A stretch of 12,670 nt of DNA from Bacillota bacterium (GCA_023416655.1 JAEZHK010000123.1:1-12670); one strand, 5' to 3'. Shown: positions 5,811-12,670, counted from the first letter of the stretch. The notes: generated by a model not told the origin, from the letters alone. Numbers and translations: made by a program.

Positions 5811-7535
5811 ACCTCTAAGGCAGTTGCCCAGCCTCGGCGCGTCCAGCCGCCCCAGCGGCACCTTGGCGACGGTGAGGCCGGTCCTGAAGAAGAGCCCGAG
5901 GATCGGCAGATCTTCCACCAGCTTCAGCTGCAGGCTGTACATGTTGGATTCCAGATCCGCCTGTGTGGGGGATACCCAGGCGGCGCGCAGCAGGTTTTCC
6001 ATGTCCACGCTCTCATACCGTTGGTAGTTGGAGGCGCCGCCTTTGCCCACCATGAAGTTGAGGTTGGGGATGTCGCTGAGCTCGAATGCGACGAGTGCCA
6101 GCTGGAAGTCCCCGTTGTTCAGATGGTCGTAAACCTCGCGGCTCGAGAGCACCTTGGTGTTCACCTCGAAGCCCACCATGGCAAGCTGCGAGGCCAGAAG
6201 CTCCACTGCCTCGGAGCGGGTGTTGGTGGTGCCCCGGTCGTAGGTGATGAGGTTGAGCTTGAGGTCGATGAGGCTGCCCTGCACCTCTTTTTCGAGCAGG
6301 TTGTCGCCGTCCACGTCCGTCCAGCCGGCGTCGGTCAGGATCTTCAGCGCACGCTCGGGACTGTAGTTGTAGCGGGTGGCCTGCGCGTTGTAGATGGAGG
6401 AGCCGGGGACGACCGGCACCTCGCTCTCCTGCACCAGCCCAGCGTACACGGTGGTGGCCAGCGTGGTGCGGTCTATGGCGTACATCAGCGCCTGACGCAC
6501 GGCGAGGTCGGAGAGGATCGGGTCCCTCAGGTTGGGCACGATGCACTCATAGGTGTTGGTGGAGTAGTCCACGGCCTTGCGGTCGCTGAGCTGGCGACTT
6601 AAGGAGATGGTGGGGTAGTCGCTGGCCAACGCGTCGATCTCGCCGGTTTCGAGAAGGTTCATCGCAATCTTGCCGCTGGCGCAGAAGAGCCCCACCAGCG
6701 AGTGTACATTGGTGTTCGCGCGCTTCCACCACAGCGGGTTCTGCTCGATCCGGAGCGCGTAGCCCGCGTCGTAGCTGATGTACCAATAGGCCCCAGTGCC
6801 TATGGGCATGGCGCTTGAGACCGAGTCGCCGGAGGCGACGGGGAAGGTCATCGCGTAGAGCAGCATGGCGCCAATGGAGCCTTTGGCCTTGACCACGACG
6901 GTGGCCTCGTCCGGGGCGCTCATCGATACCACCGCCTGGTTCAGAAGCGGGTTCCAGTAGTTGGCGGGGTACTTCATGATCTCGTTGTAGCTGGACACCA
7001 CGTCCTGTGCGGTCAGCCGGTCGCCGTCGTGAAAACTGACATCGCTTCGCAGCGTGAACGTCCAGGTGTCGCCGCTGTTCGCCCAGCGGTCCGCCAGGAG
7101 CGGTGAGGGCCGCCGGTTTTCGTCCAGCTCCACCAGGGATTCGTAGACCAGGGCATTGACGTTTAGGATGTCCAGGTACTTGCAGTGCAGCGGATTGACC
7201 TCCGCGTCCGGCCCCGCGACCAGGCCCAGCGTCATGTCGGCGTCCTCGTAGCCCGATTGGAGCGGAATTTCGGCGCGCTCGGAGGCGGCCTGCGCCGCGT
7301 TTTTCAACTCCGCCTCGCTGGCGGGCGCGGGCATGACCTCGCCAGGGTTGGCGCTGAGGCCGTCCGGCGCGTATTCGCCTTCGCCCGTGAAATCATCCAC
7401 CGACGCCTGGTCATAGGCGGGCGAGGGGGTGGAACTTGAATCCAGAAGGGTGATGGTTCGGTTGCCGCCCGCGCAGCCGGTTAAGAGCATCGCGGCCAGA
7501 AGAACCGCCGCCAGCCGGACGAGCCGTTTTGTCAT
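5787..7535 (-). CDS. Peptide/nickel-type ABC transporter substrate-binding lipoprotein (SBP_bac_5)
   Basis: This 582-residue protein belongs to the DppA/OppA-type solute-binding family. The N-terminus MTKRLVRLAAVLLAAMLLTGC is a lipoprotein signal with lipobox L18-T-G-C21. An unusually long Ser/Pro/Ala/Glu-rich stretch (about 22-98) precedes the binding domain, which starts near DMTLGLVAGPDAEVNP. The family signature WTFTLRSDVSFHDGDRLTAQD spans 158-178. The end of the protein (LRGLPTSSAQ, 573-582) runs into the inverted-repeat element; the last seven residues do not look like a typical family C-terminus. An AAGGAGA lies 10-11 bases before the ATG, which overlaps the transglycosylase stop by 4 bp (ATGA). 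No permease or ATPase gene is adjacent, so it either pairs with a transporter elsewhere or has a sensing or binding role. It closes the polA operon. Confidence 0.93.
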   Translation of the reverse strand: MTKRLVRLAAVLLAAMLLTGCAGGNRTITLLDSSSTPSPAYDQASVDDFTGEGEYAPDGLSANPGEVMPAPASEAELKNAAQAASERAEIPLQSGYEDADMTLGLVAGPDAEVNPLHCKYLDILNVNALVYESLVELDENRRPSPLLADRWANSGDTWTFTLRSDVSFHDGDRLTAQDVVSSYNEIMKYPANYWNPLLNQAVVSMSAPDEATVVVKAKGSIGAMLLYAMTFPVASGDSVSSAMPIGTGAYWYISYDAGYALRIEQNPLWWKRANTNVHSLVGLFCASGKIAMNLLETGEIDALASDYPTISLSRQLSDRKAVDYSTNTYECIVPNLRDPILSDLAVRQALMYAIDRTTLATTVYAGLVQESEVPVVPGSSIYNAQATRYNYSPERALKILTDAGWTDVDGDNLLEKEVQGSLIDLKLNLITYDRGTTNTRSEAVELLASQLAMVGFEVNTKVLSSREVYDHLNNGDFQLALVAFELSDIPNLNFMVGKGGASNYQRYESVDMENLLRAAWVSPTQADLESNMYSLQLKLVEDLPILGLFFRTGLTVAKVPLGRLDAPRLGNCLRGLPTSSAQ

Positions 7536-8149
7536 GATCGGAAAATCTCCTTGTAGTGCTCGTAGGCGGCCTTGACGTTCGCCACATACGCCCTCGTGGA
7601 ATCGTAGGGGATGGAGGCCAGCGTCACGCCGTCCGTGGAGTATGCTTTGTCATTCAGCCATTCGTCCACGCGGGTTCCGCCCGCGTGGTAAGCGGCGGTG
7701 GCCTTGGTCAGGTCGCCGCCGTACCGGCCGTCCAGGTAGTTCAGATACCAGCAGCCGTAGCGGATGTTCAGCTCCGGCTCAAAGAGCTTTTCGTCGGTGT
7801 AGGTGCTCGTATCGTCCAGCTTCTCCGCGATCCACCCGCCGGTCTCCGGCATGATCTGCATCAGTCCCCGCGCGCCCGCGGAGCTGACGGCTTCCGGCCG
7901 GAAGGAGGACTCGCAGTAGACGACCGCCGCCACCCGGGCAGGGTCCAGATCGTATTCCGCGGCATATTTTTTGATCTCGTCCTCATAGGCGAGCGGGTAG
8001 GCGATCTCCCGGACGGCCTTCGGGAAGGTAAACATATAGTAGACGACGGCAAGCAGCAAAAGGATCACCAGGAGTGGCAGAACGAGGCGCGTCTTTCTTG
8101 CGCGCCTTTTCTTGCGCCGCCTCGGCGCGTATTCGAGCGCCGCCCTCAT
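7532..8149 (-). CDS. Membrane-anchored SLT-type lytic murein transglycosylase
   Basis: This 205-residue protein should cleave peptidoglycan glycan strands to 1,6-anhydro products. A very basic cytoplasmic N-terminus (RRRKKRRARKTR, 10-21) precedes one transmembrane helix (about 22-41), so the enzyme is tethered outside the membrane. The SLT domain (about 58-200) has catalytic E80 in YCESSF, GLMQIMP at 95-101, and AYHAG at 153-157 where most relatives have AYNAG. The length suits the small Gram-positive SLT type following coaE in a number of Firmicutes. Its ATG overlaps the coaE stop by 4 bp (ATGA), and it overlaps the lipoprotein start in the same way, so the three are translationally coupled. 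An AGAGGG lies about 7 bases before the ATG. Confidence 0.93.
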   Translation of the reverse strand: MRAALEYAPRRRKKRRARKTRLVLPLLVILLLLAVVYYMFTFPKAVREIAYPLAYEDEIKKYAAEYDLDPARVAAVVYCESSFRPEAVSSAGARGLMQIMPETGGWIAEKLDDTSTYTDEKLFEPELNIRYGCWYLNYLDGRYGGDLTKATAAYHAGGTRVDEWLNDKAYSTDGVTLASIPYDSTRAYVANVKAAYEHYKEIFRS

Positions 8150-8766
8150 CGGCTGACCCTCTTGAGAAGGTCCTTGTACAGGTGCGCGACCTCCTTTTGC
8201 ACCTCCGGCGCGGGCTTGTCGGTTTTGATCACCACGTCGGCCCGCTCTGCCTTTTTTTCAAGCGACATCTGGCTTTGGATGCGCGCCTCGGCCTGCTCCC
8301 TGGTCAACCGGTCGCGGTTCATGAGCCGCCTCGTCTGGCTCTCGCCGTCCAGGTACGCCACCCACACCTCGCAGCACAGCGCGTCCATACCCGTCTCGTA
8401 GAGCAGCGGCACTTCCATGACCACGATGCGCGCCCCGTTCTCCGCGGCGTTTTCGATTTCGTGAAGCATTTCCCGCTGCACCGCCGGGTGGATGATGGCC
8501 TCGAGCGCCCTGCGGCAGCCTGGATCGCGGAACACGATTTCGCCCAGCGCCCGCCGGTCTAGGGAGCCGTCCGGCAGGAAGACCGCTTCGCCAAAGGTTT
8601 CGCGGATCGCGGGCAGCGCCTCGCCCCCCGGCGCGGTCAGGCGGCGGGAGGCGTCGTCCGCGCTGCAGACAAACGCGCCCAGCTCCTTCAGGCTTGCAAG
8701 GATCGTGCTCTTGCCGGTGGAAACGCCGCCGGTCAGGCCCACGACGTAGGGGCTATTTGCACGCAT
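8146..8766 (-). CDS. coaE: Dephospho-CoA kinase
   Basis: CoaE phosphorylates the 3'-hydroxyl of dephospho-CoA with ATP, the last step of coenzyme A synthesis, in the cytoplasm. The 206-residue protein has the usual family length. The P-loop is GLTGGVSTGKST (10-21, K19), where many relatives read GGIGSGKS. CSADDASRRL supplies the conserved Asp after the P-loop. IHPAV, VPLLYETGMD and the lid-type segment around RDRLTREQAEARIQSQM follow in the family order. The ATG lies inside the 3' end of polA (14-bp overlap), with GGGAGGG at 8773-8779 placed 6 bases upstream within the polA coding sequence. The polA-coaE order is common in Firmicutes. Confidence 0.96.
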   Translation of the reverse strand: MRANSPYVVGLTGGVSTGKSTILASLKELGAFVCSADDASRRLTAPGGEALPAIRETFGEAVFLPDGSLDRRALGEIVFRDPGCRRALEAIIHPAVQREMLHEIENAAENGARIVVMEVPLLYETGMDALCCEVWVAYLDGESQTRRLMNRDRLTREQAEARIQSQMSLEKKAERADVVIKTDKPAPEVQKEVAHLYKDLLKRVSR

Positions 8767-11332
8767 TCCAGTCCCTCCCGACGTTCAGGTCCACCTTCAG
8801 CGGAACTTTCATGCTGACCACGCCCTCCATAGCGCTTCTCAAAAGCGCGCTGGCGCGGTCGATCTCCTCCGGCGGGCTTTCGACGATCAGTTCGTCGTGC
8901 ACCTGCAGGATGAGCTTTGCCTTCATCTTCTCGCTGGTCAGCGCCCGGTGCGCCTCAACCATTGCGAGCTTGATGATGTCGGCGGCGGTGCCCTGGATGG
9001 GGCTGTTCATCGCGATGCGCTCGCCGAAGGAGCGAATGTTATAGTTGGCGCTTGAAATTTCCGGCAGGTACCGCCGCCTGCCGAACAGCGTGGTCACGTA
9101 GCCCTGCAGCTTGCCCTGGGCCACGGAGGAATCCATGAACCGCTTGATGCCCGCGTAGCGGGTGAGGTAGCGTTCGATGAACTCCGCCGCCTGCTTGCGG
9201 CTGACGCCGATGTTCCGGGCCAGCCCGAAGTCCGAGATGCCGTAGACGATGCCGAAGTTGACGGCCTTGGCGGCGGAGCGCATGGCGCCCGTCACCTCTT
9301 CGATCGGCACGCCGTAGACTTCGGCGGCGGTGCGGCGGTGGATGTCCTGGTCTTTTAAGAACGCGTCGATCATCACCGGATCGTCCGACATGTGGGCGAG
9401 CACGCGCAGTTCGATCTGCGAGTAGTCGGCGTCCACCAGCATCCAGCCGGGCCGGGCGATAAAAGCCTTTCGAATCTCGCGGCCCAGTTCGCTGCGCACG
9501 GGGATGTTCTGCAGGTTCGGGTCCACAGAACTGATGCGGCCGGTGGCGGCGTTGGTCTGGTCAAAGCTTGTGTGGATACGCCCGTCCGGTGCGTGTTTTA
9601 GCATCAGGCCCTCGATGTAGGTGCCGTTGAGCTTCTGGTACTTGCGGTGCTCCAGGATGAGCGGCACCACCGGGTGCGCCTCATAGAGGTTCTCCAGCGT
9701 CTCCGCGTCGGTGGAGTAGCCACGGCTGGTCTTGCGCCCGGAGGAAAGCCCCAGCTTTTCAAACAAGAGCTCGCCCAGCTGCTTGGTGGAATTGATGTTG
9801 ACGGGGTAGCCCGCGTAGGCGTGGATCTTCTCGGTCAGGTCGTTGATGCGCTGGGCGTAGTTCGCGCCCAGACGCTTCAGTTCCTCCCGGTCCACCAGGA
9901 AGCCCTCCCGCTCCATGTCGTAGAGCGTGCGGGTGAGCGGCAGTTCGATGTCGTGGTAGAGCCCGGTCATCCCGGCCTCCTCCAGCTGCGCCTCCTGCGC
10001 GCGGGAGAGATCATAGAGCGCGGAGGCTGGGTGCGCGTCGTAGCCGCCGTCCGCGGTGAGGTCTTGAAGCGTATATTTCTTGCGGGAGGAATCCAGCACG
10101 TACCCGGCGAGGCGCGCGTCAAAGGCCGGGCCGTTCAGGCGGATGCCCAGCGGCTCGATCTCACGCAGGAACGCCTTCACGTCGGGCAGGATCTTTTCTT
10201 GATTCGATTCCAGAATGGGTTTCAGCGCGATCAGCGCGTCGCCTGCGTCGAGCCCGGCGTTCAGAAGGTCGCCGCCTGTCTTGGCGGTGGCCCGTTCGCC
10301 GCCCTCAAGCGCCACGGTCAGCGCCTCGCCCTCCGCCAGCGCGGCGGCGTGTGCGGCGCCCGCCGCGGCCCAGGCGCAGAGCGCGGACAGGTCGTCAAAC
10401 TGCCTGATTTCGCGCCATGGCTTGGGGGCGTCCGCCTCCGGCGCGGGCGCGGCTACTGCCTCCCCGGCGGGCTTAAACTGTTTGAGCCGCGGGATCAGGC
10501 TCTTGAGCCTGTACGCCTCCAACCCCGGCAGCACGCCTTCCAGCGTGCCCAGCCGGAGTTTTTTGAAATCAACCTCCACCGGCATGTTCCGCTCGATGGT
10601 GGCCAGCTTCTTGGAAAGGCGCGCCTGGTCGGCGTACTCCATCAGCCGCTCGCGGAGCTTGCCCTTCTGCTCCTCCGGCGCGGTCTCGAGCACCTTTTCC
10701 AGCGAGCCGTACTGCGCGACCAGCTTCGAGGCGGTCTTTTCGCCGACGCCGGGCACCCCCGGGATGTTGTCGGACGCGTCGCCCATCAGGCCCTTCATGT
10801 CGATCAATTGAACCGGTGTGACGCCGTAGGTTTCCAGAATGTATTCGGGCGTCACGCGAACCGTGTCGGTGATGCCCCGCTTTGTGTAGAGCACGGAGGT
10901 CATCGGGCTGACCAGCTGGAACGAGTCCCTGTCCCCGGTGATCAAAAGCGATTCAAGGCCCGCCGCCTCCGCTTTTTTGGAGAGCGTGCCCAGAAGGTCG
11001 TCCGCCTCGAATGTATCGACAGACATGATTTCAATGCCCATCGCCTGAAGCAGCTCCTTCGCGATGGGGAACTGCGGGCGCAGGTCGTCCGGCGTGGGCG
11101 GGCGGTCGCCCTTGTAGGCCTCGTAGTCCGCGTGGCGGAAGGTCGGCCCGTGGGGATCGAACGCGACGGCGCAGTAGCCGGGCTTTTCGTCCGCCAGCGC
11201 CTTCAGGAGCATCGACAGGAAGCCGTACACCGCGTTGGTCGGCACGCCCTCGCCGTTGTCCAGCGGCGGCAGCGCGTGATAGGCGCGGTACATCAGGCTG
11301 TTTCCGTCCACCAGGACCAGCTTTTCCGGCAT
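8753..11332 (-). CDS. polA: DNA polymerase I, with 5' nuclease and inactive-looking 3' exonuclease domain
   Basis: PolA fills gaps and removes RNA primers in replication and repair. The start is set at 11332 (MPEKLVLVDGNSLMYRAYHAL) because AGAGGAGG precedes it by 8 bases; the frame is open to 11425 but that stretch holds the promoter. The 859-residue protein has a 5' nuclease domain (1 to about 290) with the acidic set D9, D59, E109-D112 region, D134, D136, D185 and D188, and the helix-hairpin-helix GVPGVGEKTASKL. An Ala/Pro linker follows. The middle domain (about 300-460) lacks the Asp-x-Glu pair of active proofreading, as in Bacillus PolA. The polymerase domain has motif A DADYSQIELR (634-643), the O helix RSAAKAVNFGIVYG (K689, F693, Y697) and motif C VHDELIVE (D813). 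It is the first gene of the polA-coaE-SLT-lipoprotein operon. Confidence 0.97.
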   Translation of the reverse strand: MPEKLVLVDGNSLMYRAYHALPPLDNGEGVPTNAVYGFLSMLLKALADEKPGYCAVAFDPHGPTFRHADYEAYKGDRPPTPDDLRPQFPIAKELLQAMGIEIMSVDTFEADDLLGTLSKKAEAAGLESLLITGDRDSFQLVSPMTSVLYTKRGITDTVRVTPEYILETYGVTPVQLIDMKGLMGDASDNIPGVPGVGEKTASKLVAQYGSLEKVLETAPEEQKGKLRERLMEYADQARLSKKLATIERNMPVEVDFKKLRLGTLEGVLPGLEAYRLKSLIPRLKQFKPAGEAVAAPAPEADAPKPWREIRQFDDLSALCAWAAAGAAHAAALAEGEALTVALEGGERATAKTGGDLLNAGLDAGDALIALKPILESNQEKILPDVKAFLREIEPLGIRLNGPAFDARLAGYVLDSSRKKYTLQDLTADGGYDAHPASALYDLSRAQEAQLEEAGMTGLYHDIELPLTRTLYDMEREGFLVDREELKRLGANYAQRINDLTEKIHAYAGYPVNINSTKQLGELLFEKLGLSSGRKTSRGYSTDAETLENLYEAHPVVPLILEHRKYQKLNGTYIEGLMLKHAPDGRIHTSFDQTNAATGRISSVDPNLQNIPVRSELGREIRKAFIARPGWMLVDADYSQIELRVLAHMSDDPVMIDAFLKDQDIHRRTAAEVYGVPIEEVTGAMRSAAKAVNFGIVYGISDFGLARNIGVSRKQAAEFIERYLTRYAGIKRFMDSSVAQGKLQGYVTTLFGRRRYLPEISSANYNIRSFGERIAMNSPIQGTAADIIKLAMVEAHRALTSEKMKAKLILQVHDELIVESPPEEIDRASALLRSAMEGVVSMKVPLKVDLNVGRDWNACK
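8773..8779 (-). promoter_or_regulatory. Ribosome binding site of coaE inside polA
   Basis: GGGAGGG on the minus strand, 6 bases before the coaE ATG at 8766, embedded in the polA C-terminal codons. It supports coupled expression and the chosen coaE start. Confidence 0.75.
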
Positions 11333-11340
11333 AAAGGCGG

Positions 11341-11346
11341 CCTCCT
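11341..11346 (-). promoter_or_regulatory. Ribosome binding site of polA
   Basis: Perfect AGGAGG on the minus strand, 8 bases before the ATG at 11332. It decides the polA start against upstream in-frame Met codons, which fall in the promoter. Confidence 0.88.
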
Positions 11347-11366
11347 CTCGCAATATACAATACCTT

Positions 11367-11395
11367 ATTATACATGAAAATGGCCACAAATACAA
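11367..11395 (-). promoter_or_regulatory. Promoter of the polA operon
   Basis: On the minus strand the -10 box is a perfect TATAAT (11367-11372), preceded by TG. A weak -35 TTGTAT lies at 11390-11395 with a 17-bp spacer. Transcription would begin near 11360, giving a leader of about 28 nt that contains the AGGAGG. Confidence 0.75.
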
Positions 11396-11417
11396 CCACG
11401 GCACAGCTATAGCAGGC

Positions 11418-11434
11418 TTACGCATGCGTTAAGC
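11418..11434. repeat. Palindrome ACGCATGCGT in the divergent intergenic region
   Basis: ACGCATGCGT (11420-11429) is a perfect 10-bp palindrome. The symmetry extends outward (GCTTA on the left, TTAAGC on the right) with one extra T. It lies upstream of both divergent promoters and could bind a dimeric regulator or simply fold in RNA. Role unknown. Confidence 0.35.
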
Positions 11435-11443
11435 AGGGTAAAG

Positions 11444-11514
11444 GGGGCGGATTGCCAATCGCGGGCGGATTGCCATCCGCCCCTACGGATCACGCCCCGT
11501 GCGAGCGGTAGGGG
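11444..11514. repeat. GC-rich hairpin cluster, probable dispersed intergenic repeat
   Basis: GGGCGGATTGCCA occurs twice in tandem (about 11446-11458 and 11463-11475). The second copy folds into a perfect 8-bp hairpin, 11463-11470 with 11475-11482, loop TGCC. CCCCTAC (11480-11486) pairs with GTAGGGG (11508-11514), and CACG/CGTG (11491-11494 and 11498-11501) pairs inside that loop. There is no coding potential. Its position between two divergent promoters and its symmetry suggest an interspersed palindromic repeat; copies elsewhere cannot be seen here. Confidence 0.5.
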
Positions 11515-11545
11515 ACGAAAGCTCTGTTTTTCAACGCCCTGAATA

Positions 11546-11574
11546 TGGACAGATGTCTCCGCGCATGGTAAGAT
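11546..11574 (+). promoter_or_regulatory. Promoter of the unknown gene and topB
   Basis: A -35 TGGACA (11546-11551, five of six consensus bases) is followed after 17 bp by the -10 TAAGAT (11569-11574), preceded by TGG as an extended -10. Transcription would start near 11581, about 28 bases before the ATG at 11609. Confidence 0.7.
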
Positions 11575-11593
11575 TATTAGGAAATGCTTCCAC

Positions 11594-11600
11594 GGAGGTG
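11594..11600 (+). promoter_or_regulatory. Ribosome binding site of the unknown gene before topB
   Basis: GGAGGTG lies 8 bases before the ATG at 11609 and supports that start. Confidence 0.8.
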
Positions 11601-11608
11601 TCGATTCC

Positions 11609-12091
11609 ATGCGCAGGCTGGCGGAGGCGCTGACCATCGCGACGATGGCGGTGCTAGGGGTCGCCTTTTTACTCTGGGTGGGGACGGGGTTGAAGGCAAG
11701 CGTCACTGCGGCGGACGCGGAGGAAGCGTCCCGGCAGCAGGCGGCGTTTGAGACGATCTCCGGCGCGATCCTCAGCGGCGACATGGGCTCCGACCAGTTC
11801 AAGAAGGTCACCGAGCTGAACCCCGCGGGCTATGAAATCATCACCTACCGCGCCGTGGTGCGCAACCCCGGCCTTCTGGGCGCGGACTGGGTGCGGCTGA
11901 AGCTCTCGCCCACGGACCGGGATGTGGCGGTTTTGACGACGCCTACGGACATCGGCCCGTTCGGCTCCACGGAACTGACCGCGCAGCTTCTGACCCAGGC
12001 TGGAGGCGGCGCGGAGCGCGAACTCTGGATTGAATACTACGTGCTCGGCGGCAAGATGAGCCAGGCCGCCGTCTGGAGAAAAAATGGCTGA
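11609..12091 (+). CDS. Membrane-anchored protein of unknown function, coupled to topB
   Basis: I do not recognise this 160-residue protein. MRRLAEALTIATMAVLGVA begins a basic residue pair plus hydrophobic helix (about 6-27) with no lipobox, so it is a membrane anchor or uncleaved signal. A polar, helical stretch follows (about 29-65, AADAEEASRQQAAFETISGA). The rest (about 70-157) alternates hydrophobic and polar residues (YEIITYRAVVRNPG, DWVRLKLSP, DVAVLTTPTDIGPFGSTELTAQLL, ELWIEYYVLGGK) and looks like an Ig-like beta sandwich, probably extracytoplasmic. It has its own good promoter and GGAGGTG. Its last 8 bases overlap the topB start, so the two are co-transcribed. A link to topoisomerase function is not implied by the fold; coupling may be historical. 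Confidence 0.8.
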   Translation: MRRLAEALTIATMAVLGVAFLLWVGTGLKASVTAADAEEASRQQAAFETISGAILSGDMGSDQFKKVTELNPAGYEIITYRAVVRNPGLLGADWVRLKLSPTDRDVAVLTTPTDIGPFGSTELTAQLLTQAGGGAERELWIEYYVLGGKMSQAAVWRKNG

Positions 12092-12670
12092 CGAAACGCT
12101 GATCGTGGCCGAGAAGCCGTCGGTCGCCAGGGACATCGCGCGGGTGGTGGGCGCAAGGTCCAAGGCGGACGGCGCGTTCACCGGCGGCGGCTATGTGGTC
12201 ACCTGGGCGCTCGGGCACCTGGTGGCGCTGTGCGATCCGGACGAGATCGACCCGAAATACAAAAGATGGAACGCGGCGGACCTCCCGATCCTGCCGGAGA
12301 ATATCCCCACCAAGGTGCTGCCCAAGACGCGCGCGCAGTTCTCCATCGTGAAGAGACTGATGAAGGACGGTACGGTCGCCCGGATCATCTGCGCCACCGA
12401 CAGCGGAAGGGAAGGGGAACTGATCTTCCGGCTGATCTATGAACAGGCGGGCTGCAAGAAGCCCGTTTCGCGGCTCTGGATCTCCTCCATGACCGACCAG
12501 GCGATCCGGGAGGGCATGAAAAACCTCAAGCCCTCCGCCGCCTACGACGCGCTCTACCGGAGCGCCCGCTGCCGCGCCGAGGCCGACTGGCTGGTGGGCA
12601 TGAACGCCTCCCGCGCGTTCACGCTGCGCTACGGCGCGCTGCTCTCCGTGGGCCGCGTGCAGACGCCGAC
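12084..12670 (+). CDS. topB: DNA topoisomerase III, N-terminal part (3' truncated)
   Basis: This is a type IA topoisomerase that passes single strands to relax or decatenate DNA. The visible 195 residues cover the TOPRIM domain and the start of the next domain. E10 in IVAEKPSVARDIARV is the general acid/base. The metal site reads ATDSGREGE (104-112), with D106 kept and Gly where E. coli enzymes have the second Asp; this is normal for Firmicutes TopB. WALGHLV, RLWISSMTDQAI, ARCRAEADWLVGMNASRA and VGRVQTP follow in the family order. The catalytic tyrosine lies beyond the window. The ATG at 12084 overlaps the upstream stop by 8 bp, with GGAG 5 bases before it inside the previous gene. Plasmid and ICE relatives exist, but I see no mobile genes here. 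Confidence 0.96.
   Translation, partial: MADETLIVAEKPSVARDIARVVGARSKADGAFTGGGYVVTWALGHLVALCDPDEIDPKYKRWNAADLPILPENIPTKVLPKTRAQFSIVKRLMKDGTVARIICATDSGREGELIFRLIYEQAGCKKPVSRLWISSMTDQAIREGMKNLKPSAAYDALYRSARCRAEADWLVGMNASRAFTLRYGALLSVGRVQTP

Noticed and set aside
9647..11377. Open plus-strand frame of 576 codons opposite polA
   Set aside because: It lies antisense to a clear polA. GC-rich third positions leave opposite frames open. The translation has no domain and is Gly/Arg/Val/Leu-rich in the shadow style.
11333..11425. N-terminal extension of polA (MRKPAIAVPWLYL...)
   Set aside because: It covers the TATAAT promoter and the AGGAGG. PolA family similarity begins at MPEKLVLVDGNS.
11407..11811. 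Minus-strand frame of 134 codons through the divergent intergenic region
   Set aside because: It runs through the hairpin repeat and the promoter and then antisense to the unknown gene; no ribosome binding site or motif.
1..12670. CRISPR array, tRNA/rRNA genes, transposase or integrase genes
   Set aside because: No regularly spaced repeats, no tRNA cloverleaf or rRNA sequence, and no recombinase motifs were seen on either strand.

Overview
The window is GC-rich, densely coding bacterial DNA. Strong AGGAGG-type ribosome binding sites, a stand-alone biotin carrier next to a carboxyltransferase subunit, a Clostridia-style TopB (ATDxGREGE) and a PolA with a degenerate proofreading domain all suggest a high-GC, probably anaerobic member of the Bacillota (class Clostridia). 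This is inferred from protein style only; I cannot name a genus.

Layout. (1) 1-1777, plus strand: the 3' end of a biotin carrier protein gene and a complete oxaloacetate decarboxylase alpha-type carboxyltransferase gene. They end at a strong GAAA-loop terminator (1820-1850). (2) 1910-5570, minus strand: a three-gene carbohydrate operon transcribed as Gfo/Idh/MocA oxidoreductase, then a divergent heparinase II/III-like protein, then a class II (FucA/AraD-type) aldolase. A long palindrome (1852-1895) separates it from the convergent oad genes. (3) 5704-5810: an inverted-repeat-rich segment fused to the 3' end of the next gene. It contains a 28-codon ORF that shares an ATGA overlap with the upstream stop. 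(4) 5787-11332, minus strand: a tightly packed operon polA, coaE, membrane-anchored SLT lytic transglycosylase, and a peptide-binding lipoprotein. All its junctions are 4-14 bp overlaps, and the promoter has a perfect TATAAT. (5) 11333-11608: a divergent promoter region holding GC-rich hairpins that look like a dispersed intergenic repeat. (6) 11609-12670, plus strand: a small membrane-anchored protein of unknown function whose gene overlaps the start of topB (topoisomerase III, cut by the window edge).

Functionally there are three themes. One is biotin-dependent decarboxylation or transcarboxylation in central or fermentative metabolism, where the carboxyl group travels on the small carrier. 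The second is a catabolic cluster combining a sugar oxidoreductase, a lyase-fold protein and an aldolase. The third is a housekeeping block for DNA replication and repair and CoA synthesis, with two envelope proteins attached. There are no tRNA or rRNA genes, CRISPR arrays or transposase genes. The best leads for novelty are the 5704-5810 element and its overlapping mini-ORF, the altered lipoprotein C-terminus it seems to cause, the oxidoreductase/lyase-fold/aldolase cluster with its unusual heparinase-like member, and the unknown protein coupled to topB.
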